The translations under genes were made by a program, and so were the position numbers. A stretch of DNA of 64,000 nucleotides, taken from NCBI RefSeq assembly GCF_037860835.1, contig NZ_JBBEOG010000004.1, positions 339,960 to 403,959 on the forward strand, read 5' to 3'. This document shows positions 32,699 through 41,000 of this stretch, piece by piece (position 1 is the stretch's first letter; every line of letters begins with the position of its first letter). Source of the DNA: Aquipuribacter nitratireducens (GTDB lineage Bacteria > Actinomycetota > Actinomycetes > Actinomycetales > JBBAYJ01). A model generated the notes under the pieces. It worked only from the letters and a program-made list of their open reading frames with translations. It ran no database searches and was not told the DNA's origin.

Positions 32699-33451
32699 GG
32701 CCGTCCGCGTCTCCTCATCGACTGCGACAACGTGAGTCCCAGGACAGCCGAAGCCGTGATGGCGGAGACGGCGAAGCACGGGACGCTCAGCATCAAACGC
32801 GCCTACGGCGACTTCACGAGCCCTCGGCTGGCCGGCTGGCGAGCGCTCCTGCCGGCACTCGCGATCCAGCCCGTGCAGCAGTTCCCGTACAGCACACGCA
32901 AGAAGGCAACTGATTCAGCGCTCATCATCGACGCGATGGACCTGCTCCACAGCACGGGGACCGAGGTTTTCTGCATCGTGTCGAGCGACAGCGACTTCAC
33001 GCGGCTCGCCATGCGGCTCCGCGAGGCCGGCCGGCGCGTGTACGGCATCGGCGCGCGAAGGACGCCGCAGGCCTTCCGCCACGCGTGCGACCGATTCACG
33101 TATCTCGAGATCCTGGCTGATGCCTCCCCGAGCGAGACGCCGAACACGACGCAGTCTGGCCCTGTGGCGGTCGACCAGGCCAGCGAGCCGGAGCCGATGG
33201 CAGAGCCGGAAGCGGTCGCGCCGCCTCTGGAGCCCCTCCTTCGTGCTGCTGTTGCTGCAAGGGCGAAGGACGACGGGTGGGCTCCGCTGTCCAGCGTCGG
33301 CTGGTACGTCGTCAACACCCACCCGACCTTCGACTCGCGCGGATACGGATACCTCAAGCTGGGGGACCTCGTTCGTGACCAGGCGTACCTCGAAGTCGAC
33401 ACACGGCTCGACGGCTCCGGGACGGGGCACCTCTGGGTGCGGCTGCGGTAG
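32691..33451 (+). CDS. NYN-LOTUS (OST-HTH) nuclease-like protein, apparent frameshift near the start
   Basis: Residues about 5-135 form a NYN/PIN-like domain: LLIDCDNVSPRTAEAV, YGDFTSPRLAGWR, KKATDSALIIDAMDLL, and IVSSDSDFTRLAMRLREAG, with the Asp residues that bind metal. A Pro/Glu-rich linker leads to a C-terminal OST-HTH/LOTUS domain (WAPLSSVGWYVVNTHPTF, YGYLKLGDLV). The frame has no start codon before IDCDN: the preceding codon block runs straight from the upstream TGA. ATG at 32691 gives MPEAVR and would join LLIDCDN if one base were added near 32709. So either a real 1-nt deletion, a sequencing error, or a start at GTG 32732 that loses the catalytic Asp. Confidence 0.5.
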
Positions 33452-33490
33452 CGGCGTCGCCCCGCGACACGAGGCCGACGCTTCGCCGAA

Positions 33491-33504
33491 GGGGGCGAGC
33501 CCCC
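33491..33504. terminator. short GC hairpin after the NYN-LOTUS gene
   Basis: GGGGG-CGAG-CCCCC (stem 5, tetraloop 4) at 33491-33504, 40 nt after the stop and 17 nt before the next start. No U-tract. Confidence 0.5.
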
Positions 33505-33520
33505 GTGCCACCCTGACGTC

Positions 33521-34099
33521 GTGGCCGTCACCCTGCAGGACTTCGAACCCGCCTTCGGCTTCGGCATGAACGCGGTGGCGGCCGAACGGAGCAGGTCGCT
33601 GTTCCTCGCCGCCGAAAACCTGCTGGGAAAGGCGGAGCGGTCGCTTGACACCGACGAGGCGCGTTCCCGCGCGCTCGTGAGACGCGCGCTCGACCTCGGC
33701 TACGACCCGCACGAGGAAGCCGTCCCCGCCCTGCAGACCGCGACGTTCCGCTTCTTTGAGGCCGTCGCCGACGCGGCGCAGAGCCTCGAGACGGACGACC
33801 AGCGCTGGCTCGACCTCGTCGAGCAGCTCGTCGAGTCGGCGACCGGCCTCGTGGGAGCCGCTGTCGTCGAGGTGCTCGCCGAGCTCTGCGACGACGGGGA
33901 CCTCCACGAGCTCGAACCAGCCGAGCGGCGCCGGCTGCGGCGGCTCGTCCTCGACGCGCGCGCCCGCAGCGGTCGCGCGCCCGTGGAGGAGGGGCAGGTG
34001 GAGGACATGGTGCCCGAGGGGGAGCGAGAAGACGTCGTGCTCGGCCTCCTGCGCATCACGCGGGAGTACCGGACGGCTGCCGCACGCTTGGTGGGGTGA
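33521..34099 (+). CDS. hypothetical helical protein, 192 aa
   Basis: All-helical, acidic, without membrane segments or known motifs. Notable parts are ERSRSLFLAAENLLGKAER near residue 22 and AVVEVLAELCDDGDLHELEPAERRRLRRLV near 115. GTG at 33521 follows a GACGTC; no clear ribosome binding site. It lies between the NYN-LOTUS gene and the XRE regulator and ends at a hairpin. Codon use is like the core genome. Function cannot be given. Confidence 0.5.
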   Translation: MAVTLQDFEPAFGFGMNAVAAERSRSLFLAAENLLGKAERSLDTDEARSRALVRRALDLGYDPHEEAVPALQTATFRFFEAVADAAQSLETDDQRWLDLVEQLVESATGLVGAAVVEVLAELCDDGDLHELEPAERRRLRRLVLDARARSGRAPVEEGQVEDMVPEGEREDVVLGLLRITREYRTAAARLVG

Positions 34100-34118
34100 G
34101 GTGGGCTCCGTCCACCTC
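34098..34118. terminator. hairpin at the end of the 192-aa gene
   Basis: Perfect arms GAGGTGG (34098-34104) and CCACCTC (34112-34118), 7-nt loop; overlaps the TGA stop at 34097-34099. Confidence 0.5.
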
Positions 34119-34127
34119 GTCCTGACC

Positions 34128-34210
34128 GATCGTGAAGTCCGACGGATCGTCAAACCTCATGCAGCCGTGAGCGAACGGTGGGGTGCTGCCCGCGCTCACC
34201 GCTCTAACGT
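34128..34210 (+). promoter_or_regulatory. promoter and candidate regulator sites of the XRE gene
   Basis: TAACGT at 34205-34210 stands 6 nt before the ATG at 34217 (leaderless). Upstream are two direct GATCGT copies (34128-34133 and 34145-34150, 17 bp start to start) and AGC-N5-GCGAAC at 34163-34176, which differs at one base from the inverted form of the ClgR box as I recall it for Streptomyces (GTTCGC-N5-GCG). Confidence 0.5.
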
Positions 34211-34216
34211 GGCGCG

Positions 34217-34546
34217 ATGAGCGAGGTCGTCCAGTTCCGCGCAAGGGTCCCGCGAGGGGGCCTGGAGCCGCTGTGGCGAGAGCTCGTGGGGGCGGAGCTG
34301 CGACGCCGGCGTCTGGCCAGGCGCGCACGCCTCGTCGACGTCGCCGCTCGCGCGGGCGTGTCTTCGCAGTACCTGTCGGAGCTCGAACGCGGCCGGAAGG
34401 ACCCGAGCTCGGAGGTGCTCGCGGCGGTCGCGGGGGCGTTGGGTGCGAGCGTCCTCGACCTCACCGCGGCCGTGGTCTCGACCGGACGGGCGCCCTCCAC
34501 CACCGTCCCGCCGTCGACACCGGCGCAGGTCCGCCTCGCCGCGTGA
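34217..34546 (+). CDS. XRE-family regulator, ClgR/PopR-like
   Basis: A 109-aa protein with a Cro/CI helix-turn-helix at about residues 20-80: LVGAELRRRRLARRARLVDVAARAGVSSQYLSELERGRKDPSSEVLAAVAGALG. The SELERGRKxxSSEVLAAV segment is that of ClgR and PopR, actinobacterial activators of clp genes. It ends in LAA; in Streptomyces, a terminal Ala-Ala marks PopR and ClgR for ClpP degradation. It faces the clpP pair (convergent, about 110 nt away). I infer that it activates that operon and is controlled by main ClpP proteolysis. Its stop overlaps the GTG of a small HepT-like fragment. Confidence 0.5.
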   Translation: MSEVVQFRARVPRGGLEPLWRELVGAELRRRRLARRARLVDVAARAGVSSQYLSELERGRKDPSSEVLAAVAGALGASVLDLTAAVVSTGRAPSTTVPPSTPAQVRLAA

Positions 34547-34653
34547 GGCGTGTCCTCCGGACCGTCGGCCTGCGCGACCTGCTCGTCCACCGCTACGCCG
34601 ATATCGACGACGTCGCGGCGCACGTCGCGGCCTGGCTGCCCTCGGCCCGTTGA
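34543..34653 (+). CDS. 36-aa HepT/HEPN-like C-terminal fragment
   Basis: GTG at 34543 overlaps the XRE stop. The peptide VGLRDLLVHRYADIDDVAAHVAAWL carries RDLLVHRY, the RX4HXY signature of HepT/DUF86 HEPN RNases, and the usual helix after it. The N-terminal two thirds of a HEPN fold (about 100 residues) are missing, and no MntA-type nucleotidyltransferase gene is adjacent. Most likely a remnant of a HepT-MntA toxin-antitoxin pair, possibly still translated by coupling. An independent small protein is less likely. Confidence 0.5.
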   Translation: MRRVLRTVGLRDLLVHRYADIDDVAAHVAAWLPSAR

Positions 34654-34658
34654 GGACC

Positions 34659-35255
34659 TCACGCCTGCGCACGCGAGCCCAGGACGAGGTCCACGACCCC
34701 GTACTCCCGCGCGGCCGAGGCGGTGAGGACGAGGTCGCGGGCGGTGTCGGCGCGGATCTGCTCGGCGCTCCGACCGGTGTGGCGGGCGAGGATCGTCTCC
34801 AGCTCGGTGCGGACGCGCTCGACCTCCTCCGCCTCGAGGATGAGGTCGGGGACCGTGCCCCGGCCCTCGGCGGCCGGGGCGTGGATGACGACCCGGCCGT
34901 GCGGGAGGATCGCCCGGCTGCCCGCCGCCCCGCCGGCCAGCAGCAGCGCCGCGGTCGCAGCGGCCTGCCCGACGCACGTGGTCTCCACGCGGGGGCGGAT
35001 GAACTGCATGGCGTCGTAGATCGCGAGCGTGGCCGGGATCGAGCCGCCGGGTGAGTTGATGTACAGCTGGACCGGGGCGTCGGGGTTGTCGTTCTCAAGG
35101 TGCAGCAGCTGGGCGATGACCGTGTTCGCGACCCCGTCGTCGATGCCCGTGCCGAGGTAGACGATCCGGTCGGCGAGCAGCCGGCTGTAGACGTCGACGG
35201 TCCGTTCGCCGCCGCTGGTCCGGGTCGTGACGTAGGGCACGGCGTAGCCGCTCAC
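34659..35255 (-). CDS. clpP: ClpP-family protein lacking the catalytic serine
   Basis: A 198-aa ClpP-fold protein, closest in pattern to mycobacterial ClpP2: YSRLLADRIVYLGTGIDD, LYINSPGGSIPATLAIYDAMQF, and LILEAEEVERVRTELETIL. The nucleophile motif, normally GQAAS, reads GQAAAT: Ala100 replaces Ser. The His (VVIHAP) and the Asp (ARDLVLTA) are kept. So it is predicted inactive on its own and to act as a structural ring like ClpR proteins. Its GTG overlaps the stop of the upstream clpP, so the two subunits are made together and probably form a mixed two-ring complex. Confidence 0.5.
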   Translation of the reverse strand: MSGYAVPYVTTRTSGGERTVDVYSRLLADRIVYLGTGIDDGVANTVIAQLLHLENDNPDAPVQLYINSPGGSIPATLAIYDAMQFIRPRVETTCVGQAAATAALLLAGGAAGSRAILPHGRVVIHAPAAEGRGTVPDLILEAEEVERVRTELETILARHTGRSAEQIRADTARDLVLTASAAREYGVVDLVLGSRAQA

Positions 35256-35881
35256 GACCGGCCGCCCGTCCCGGTGAGGCCGAGCCGTCGACGACGGCCG
35301 GGCAGCACGTCGTCCGCCGACGCGACGACCGCGTCGACGAAGCCGTACTCGAGGGCCTGCTCGGCGGTGAACCAGCGGTCGCGCTGGGAGTCACGTTCGA
35401 CCTGCTCGACGGGGCGGCCGGTGTCCTCGGCGATGAGGCCGAGGACGGTGTCGCGGGTGTGGCGCAGGTCGTCGGCCTGGATCGCGATGTCCATCGCCGT
35501 CCCGCCGATGCCGGCCGAGCCCTGGTGCAGCAGCACCTTCGCGTGGGGGAGTGTGAGCCGCCGCCCGCGCGTGCCGGCCGACAGCAGGAACTGCCCGGCG
35601 CTGTACGCCATGCCGAGGTTGACGGTGACGACATCGTTGGGCACGGCCCGCATGCAGTCGCGGATCGCGAGCATGCCGGGCACGGAGCCGCCCGGGGAGC
35701 TGATGAGCAGGCGGATGTCCTCCTCCGGATCCTCGGCGGCGAGCAGGAGCAGCGCCTGGCAGAGCCGCGCGCTGGTGCGCTGCTCGAGGGGCCCGTCGAG
35801 GACGAGGGTGCGGCGCTCGAAGAGGGTCTGCTGGAGGGCGCGGTCGAGAACGAGGCCGGGGTCGGGGGAGTCGTCGCTCAT
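35252..35881 (-). CDS. clpP: ClpP-family protease subunit, active-site intact
   Basis: A 209-aa ClpP subunit resembling ClpP1: LLLLAAEDPEEDIRLLISSPGGSVPGMLAIRDCM, nucleophile Ser94 in GMAYSAG, His119 in LLHQG and Asp in QRDRWFTAEQALEYGFVD. The three catalytic residues are all present. It is first in a two-gene operon with an inactive partner. No clpX or tig is adjacent, unlike the main clpP1P2 operon, so this is an accessory pair. A CAGCCT hexamer lies 6 nt before the ATG and a palindrome just upstream of that, so regulation at initiation is likely. Confidence 0.5.
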   Translation of the reverse strand: MSDDSPDPGLVLDRALQQTLFERRTLVLDGPLEQRTSARLCQALLLLAAEDPEEDIRLLISSPGGSVPGMLAIRDCMRAVPNDVVTVNLGMAYSAGQFLLSAGTRGRRLTLPHAKVLLHQGSAGIGGTAMDIAIQADDLRHTRDTVLGLIAEDTGRPVEQVERDSQRDRWFTAEQALEYGFVDAVVASADDVLPGRRRRLGLTGTGGRS

Positions 35882-35887
35882 GGAGCC

Positions 35888-35906
35888 AGGCTGCGCTCGC
35901 CGAGCG
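35888..35906 (-). promoter_or_regulatory. clpP promoter hexamer and palindromic operator candidate
   Basis: On the minus strand CAGCCT (35888-35893) ends 6 nt before the ATG at 35881. Immediately upstream is CGCTCG-G-CGAGCG (35894-35906), a palindrome with one central base, well placed for a regulator such as the XRE protein at 34217. Confidence 0.5.
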
Positions 35907-35983
35907 CCAGCGGGGTGGTCGTGCTGCTGCAGGCGGTTCTGCCCACAGCAGCGTCACGCGGGCCGCCCGTCCCGCAGTGCTGC

Positions 35984-37819
35984 TCACGTCATCCCGGCGT
36001 CGTGGTCGCTCACGTCCGGGACGTCGGGCGGAGGCGCGTCGGCCGGGGCCCGCGGAGGCAGGACGGGGTTGACGGTGGGGCTGAGCCCGCTGACGTCCGG
36101 CAACGGGCGTCCGTGCTCCGTCTCGTACCAGCGCAGGTACGCCTGGACGGCCGTAGGGAGCGTCGAGAAGATCCGGTCGGGGCCGATCCGGTCGACGAAG
36201 CCCGACGACGTGAGGTACCGCCGCAGGTCCTGCTTGACGCGCGCCATCGCGAAGTGGACGCCGCGGGCCTTGAGCTCCGCGACGAGCTCGTCGAGCGCGT
36301 CCACCGACGTGATGTCGACCTCGACGTTCGCCTCGGCGTTGAGGACGAACCACTCGACGGGGCCCTCGGCGGCGTCGACGGCGTCGAGGGCGCGTCTTCG
36401 GAAGTCCTCGGCGTTGGCGAAGAACAGCTGGGAGTCGTACCGGTACACGACGAGGCCCGGCACCTGCACCGCCGTCGGGTAGTCGTCGATGTCGTGCATG
36501 CCGGCGAGACCTGGCACGTAGCCGAGGATGCCGTCGTGGGGGCGGGCGACCCGGCGCAGCAGGTCGAGGACCGACAGGCCGACGGCGACGAGGACGCCGT
36601 AGAGGATGTCGAAGACGAGGACGCCCGCGGTGGTGGCGAGAGCGAGGACGAGCTCGCTGCGCCGGAACGCCGCGAGCCGTCGGAACTCGTGCACGTCGAC
36701 GAGGCGCAGCGCCGCGTACACGACGATCGCGGCGAGCGCCGCGGTGGGGAACTGCGCGAGCACCGGCCGGAGGAACAGCAGGACGACGACGACGCTCGCG
36801 AGCGCGACGAGCGAGTACAGCTGGGTGCGGCTGCCGAGGGCGTCGCCGATCGCGGTCCGGCTGCCGCTGCTGCTCACGGGGAAGCCCTGCGACACCCCCG
36901 CGGACAGGTTGGCGGCACCGAGGGCGAGCAGCTCCTGGTTGGGGTCGATGCGGTAGCCGTTCCGGCTGCCGAACGCGCGGCCGGTGAGGACGTTGTCGGA
37001 GTACGCGACGATCGTCACCCCGACCGCGGCGAGCAGGACGTGACGGACGTCCGACCACGCGACGTCGGGCGTGCCGAGCGTCGGGAAGCCCGCGGGGATG
37101 TCACCGACCACGGCGAGGCCGGCGGACTCGAGATCGAACGCGACCGAGACGGCCGTCGCCGCCAGCACCGCCATCAACGGGCCGGGAGCGCGCGGGAACA
37201 CGCGCTGCGCGGCGAGGAGGAGCACGAGGACCGCCAGGCCGAGGACCAGCGTCGCGGTGACGGTCTGGTCGAGGCCCGACACGAACGACGTCACCTGCGC
37301 GACGACGGTGTCACCGTCGACGGGGACACCGGTGAGGGTGCCGAGCTGTCCCAGGATCATGACGACGGCGATCCCGGCGAGGTACCCGGTGAGCACGGGC
37401 TTGCTGAGCAGGTCGGCGAGGAAGCCCAGTCGCGCGACGAACGCCGCGAGGCACAGCACCCCGACGGCCAGTGCGAGCAGCGCGGCGAGGGCGGCGTAGC
37501 GTCCGGTGTCGCCGAGCGCGAGCGGGGCGACCGCCACGGCCGTCATGAGGGCCGTCGTGGACTCGGGCCCCACGGACAGCTGCCGCGACGAGCCGAGGAG
37601 CGCGTACACCGCGAGCGGCCCCATGATCGCCCACAGCCCGACGACGGCCGGCAGGCCGGCGACGCCGCTCGCGTACGCCATGACCTGCGGGATGAGGTAC
37701 GCGGCGACGGTGACACCCGCGAGCACGTCGGCCCGCAGCCAGGAGCGACGGTAGGAGCGCGCAGCGACGAGGCCGGGGAACAGCGGTCCCCGGGGCCGGC
37801 CCGACCGGGCATCAGTCAC
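35984..37819 (-). CDS. SulP-family anion transporter with STAS domain
   Basis: A 611-aa membrane protein. Residues about 15-420 form the SulP/SLC26 transport core (AYLIPQVMAYASGVAGLPAVVGLWAI; NLSAGVSQGFPVSSSGSRTA), 445-560 a cytosolic STAS domain (LVVYRYDSQLFFANAEDFRRRAL; DITSVDALDELV). It probably carries sulfate, bicarbonate or a dicarboxylate in symport with H+ or Na+. The C-terminal 40 residues are Pro-rich. GTG at 37819 has GGAGG 9 nt upstream. Confidence 0.5.
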   Translation of the reverse strand: MTDARSGRPRGPLFPGLVAARSYRRSWLRADVLAGVTVAAYLIPQVMAYASGVAGLPAVVGLWAIMGPLAVYALLGSSRQLSVGPESTTALMTAVAVAPLALGDTGRYAALAALLALAVGVLCLAAFVARLGFLADLLSKPVLTGYLAGIAVVMILGQLGTLTGVPVDGDTVVAQVTSFVSGLDQTVTATLVLGLAVLVLLLAAQRVFPRAPGPLMAVLAATAVSVAFDLESAGLAVVGDIPAGFPTLGTPDVAWSDVRHVLLAAVGVTIVAYSDNVLTGRAFGSRNGYRIDPNQELLALGAANLSAGVSQGFPVSSSGSRTAIGDALGSRTQLYSLVALASVVVVLLFLRPVLAQFPTAALAAIVVYAALRLVDVHEFRRLAAFRRSELVLALATTAGVLVFDILYGVLVAVGLSVLDLLRRVARPHDGILGYVPGLAGMHDIDDYPTAVQVPGLVVYRYDSQLFFANAEDFRRRALDAVDAAEGPVEWFVLNAEANVEVDITSVDALDELVAELKARGVHFAMARVKQDLRRYLTSSGFVDRIGPDRIFSTLPTAVQAYLRWYETEHGRPLPDVSGLSPTVNPVLPPRAPADAPPPDVPDVSDHDAGMT

Positions 37820-37963
37820 ACTGCTCACCCTCCCACCGGACGGGGCGCGCGCGGCGCGGCTCGTCGGGGAGCACGACGACGGCCGGGTCACGATCGTGCG
37901 ACGGGACGGACACCGGCGGCCTCAACCCTGGTATGGCCGGGCCCCATCGCGAGTGCTCACCCC

Positions 37964-38007
37964 ATTCGTCGAATCTCCGTACGTGGGCCCGGTCGCGCCA
38001 CTAGCGT
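37964..38007 (+). promoter_or_regulatory. promoter region of the toxin-like gene
   Basis: TAGCGT at 38002-38007 is a good -10, leaving a leader of about 40-45 nt with GAGGGGG before the ATG. A perfect palindrome ATTCG-T-CGAAT at 37964-37974, about 28 nt upstream, may be an operator. Confidence 0.5.
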
Positions 38008-38056
38008 CCGCTCGACGGTCGGAGTCGACCGTTCCGGGGACGAGGGGGATCACGCG

Positions 38057-41000
38057 ATGACGCGTACGCACGGCTGGCGACGGGTTCTCACGAGCACGGT
38101 GGTGGCGGTGGCGCTGCTCGCCACGACACCAGGCGCAGCCTCCGCCGCGGAGCCGCCCCCGACGTGGCGGGACGCCCTCGGCGCGATGGTCGACACCGCC
38201 CCCGGCGTGACGAGCGCGGAACGGCGGGTCGTCGCGTCGACCGCGCTGGACGCCGTCGACGGCGTGGCGGATGCGCTCGTCGCCGACCTGCGCGACGACG
38301 CCGCCCGCTACGCCGACGAGACGCGCTTCGCCGGTCCGCAGGCCGCCGGGGAGCTGCTCGACGGTGACCGACGGCTCGCCGTCGTCCTCCAGGCCGCGCT
38401 CAACGACGGGACCGCGGCCGAGGGTGCGATCGTCGACGCCCTCGCCGACGTCCTCGCCGCCGACGTGCAGTCCGCGCGGACCTCGCTCGTGGACGCCCGG
38501 CTCGTCGCGGCGGACGCGCAGGACCGTGCGAAGGTCGCGCAGGCGGAGCGACAGCTCGACCAGGCCCTCGGTCAGTGGGGCGCCGGGCAGCCCGTCGCCG
38601 TCGTCGCCCACCTCGAGCAGTCCGTGCGATCCAGCGGCGCCGTGCTCGCGGACGCGGGTCTGCTGCCGCTCGACAGGCTCCGCGACCTCGACGCCGACGG
38701 CCTGCCTGACCTCTTCGAGCTCCGCGGGGGCAGCAGCCCGCTGGTCGCCGACACCGACGGCGACGGCCTCACCGACCGCTTCGAGGCGCTCGAGGGCGGC
38801 CTGCAGCACCGGCCGACCACCGCGGACTCCGACGCTGACGGTGTCCGCGACGACGCGTCCGACGTGGACAGCGACGGCCTCACCGCCCTCGACGAGCAGC
38901 GGCTCGGCACCGACCCCCTGACCGCCGACACGGACGGCGACGGCGTCACCGACGCCGTCGAGCAGGACGGCAGCAGTGACGCCGCGCTCACCGACACCGA
39001 CGGTGACGGCCTGTCCGACGCCAGCGAGCGGCGCACGGGCGGGACCCTCGACCCCCGCGACGCGGACACCGACGACGACGGGACCGGTGACGCCGACGAG
39101 GTCGTCGACGTCACGACGACCTCCGGCGGCGTCCGCGTCACCCTCACCGGCCGGGCCGATCTGGCCGACGGCTTCTCCGCGACGCCCGTCCGCGGCGGCC
39201 CCGCCGCGGCGCCGGGTGGTGGCCGGGTCGGCACACCGTTCGAGCTCGGTCTCGCGCCCGGCGCGATGGCCGGGCTGGAGCAGGCCGTCGTGGAGCTGCC
39301 CTTCGACCCGGCCGCGGCGGGTGACGACGACCTGCGGGTGTTCGTCCACGACCCGACCAGCGGCACGTGGCTCCCGGTGCCCGGCGAGCAGCCGGTGGAC
39401 CAGAACCGCGGCACCGTGACGGCGACGCTCGAGCACTTCTCCGTCTACGCCGTCTTCTCCGTGCCCGGCTGGGGTTCGACCCTCACGGGCCTCGGTGGCA
39501 CCTGCCGTCCCGGCGGCGGGACCGGGGCGAGCGTGTTCGTCGACGTCGCGTTCGTCCTCGACGCGAGCGGCTCGATGCTGTCCAACGACCCTCAGCGACT
39601 GCGTCAGCAGGCGTCGAAGAACTTCGTCGACGCGCTCGTCGACGGTGACAAGGGCGCGGTCGTGTCCTTCGCGAGCGGCAGCAGCCTGCTTCAGGGTCTG
39701 ACCGGCGACAAGGCCGCGCTGCGCGCCGCGATCGACCGGGTCGGCGCGAGCGGCGGCACCAACATCGGGGCGGGGGTGAGTACCGGCCTCAGCGCGCTCG
39801 CCGCCGAGACCGACCCGACCGTCGCCAAGATCATGATCCTGCTCACGGACGGTGTCGGCTCGTACTCGAGCTCCCTCACGGCACGTGCGGCGGAGGAGCG
39901 GGTCACCGTCTACACCGTCGGGCTCGGCAGCTTCGTCGACAGCGCGCTGCTCCAGCGGATCGCCGACGAGACCGGCGGCGCGTACTACCCGGTGGCGACC
40001 GCCGAGGACCTGCCGGACGTCTTCCGCGAGATCGAGGAGGACACCGGCGACGACGGCCGCGACAGCGACGGCGACGGACTGTCCGACTGCGACGAGGAGC
40101 TGGGCGCCCTCGACCCGGAGTCGGGTGAGCGCCTCACGTCCGACCCGCGCCTGCCCGACACCGACGGAGACGGCCTGCCCGACGGGACGGAGATCGCGCG
40201 CCGCGACATGACCGACCTCGAGCGGCTGCTCCTCGCCCCGCTCGGTCCGGACGTCGTGTCCTCGGTCCTCGGGGTCCGCTCCGACCCGCGCGCGGTCGAC
40301 AGCGACGGTGACGGTCTCGACGACCTCACCGAGCTGGACCAGGGCTCGCTCCCGCGTGATCCCGACAGCGACTTCGACGACCTCGATGACGGCCGAGAGG
40401 ATGCCGAGGGCACGGACCCGATGTCGCGAGACTCCGACGGCGACGGCTTCCTCGACGCGTTCGAGGTCGCCAACCGCGACCAGGGGTACGACGCGCTCGT
40501 CGTCACCGAGATCCAGAGCGGCTGGTCCTACCTCGGGGACTTCCTGGTCGGCGCCACGTGCGGGGACCTCTTCGGCTTCTGCGAGTCCGACAGCATCGCG
40601 TGGCTGGCGGGCAACCTCGTGAGCGGGTTCGTCGTGTACGGCGACGTCCGCGACGCGATCTCCAGCCTCATCAGGCTCGACCTCATCGGGGTCGGCTTCG
40701 CCGCCGGCGGTGTCATCCCCATCGCCGGTGACGCCGTGAAGGCGGGCGAGGGGGTCGTCAAGTTCCTCCGGCGCGTGGGTGCGGACACGCCCCGCGGTCG
40801 GGCGACGATCGATTTCGCGATGGGCCTCGACCTGCCGGCGTCGGTCAAGGTCGACATCCTCGAGGAGGCCGCCGGCGGGCTGGCGACCGTCCGCCGCTCG
40901 GGCGTCGCCGACGCCGACCTCGTGCGGCTGGCGAAGCGGACCGACATGAAGCAGCTCGAGTCGCTCGCCTCACGGGCCACGCGCGTCGACTCCGGCAGCG

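Noticed and set aside
28500..34650. tRNA-Lys as an integration site for the accessory genes
   Set aside because: The accessory genes lie on the 5' side of the tRNA, elements normally enter at the 3' end, and I found no integrase and no second copy of the tRNA 3' end.
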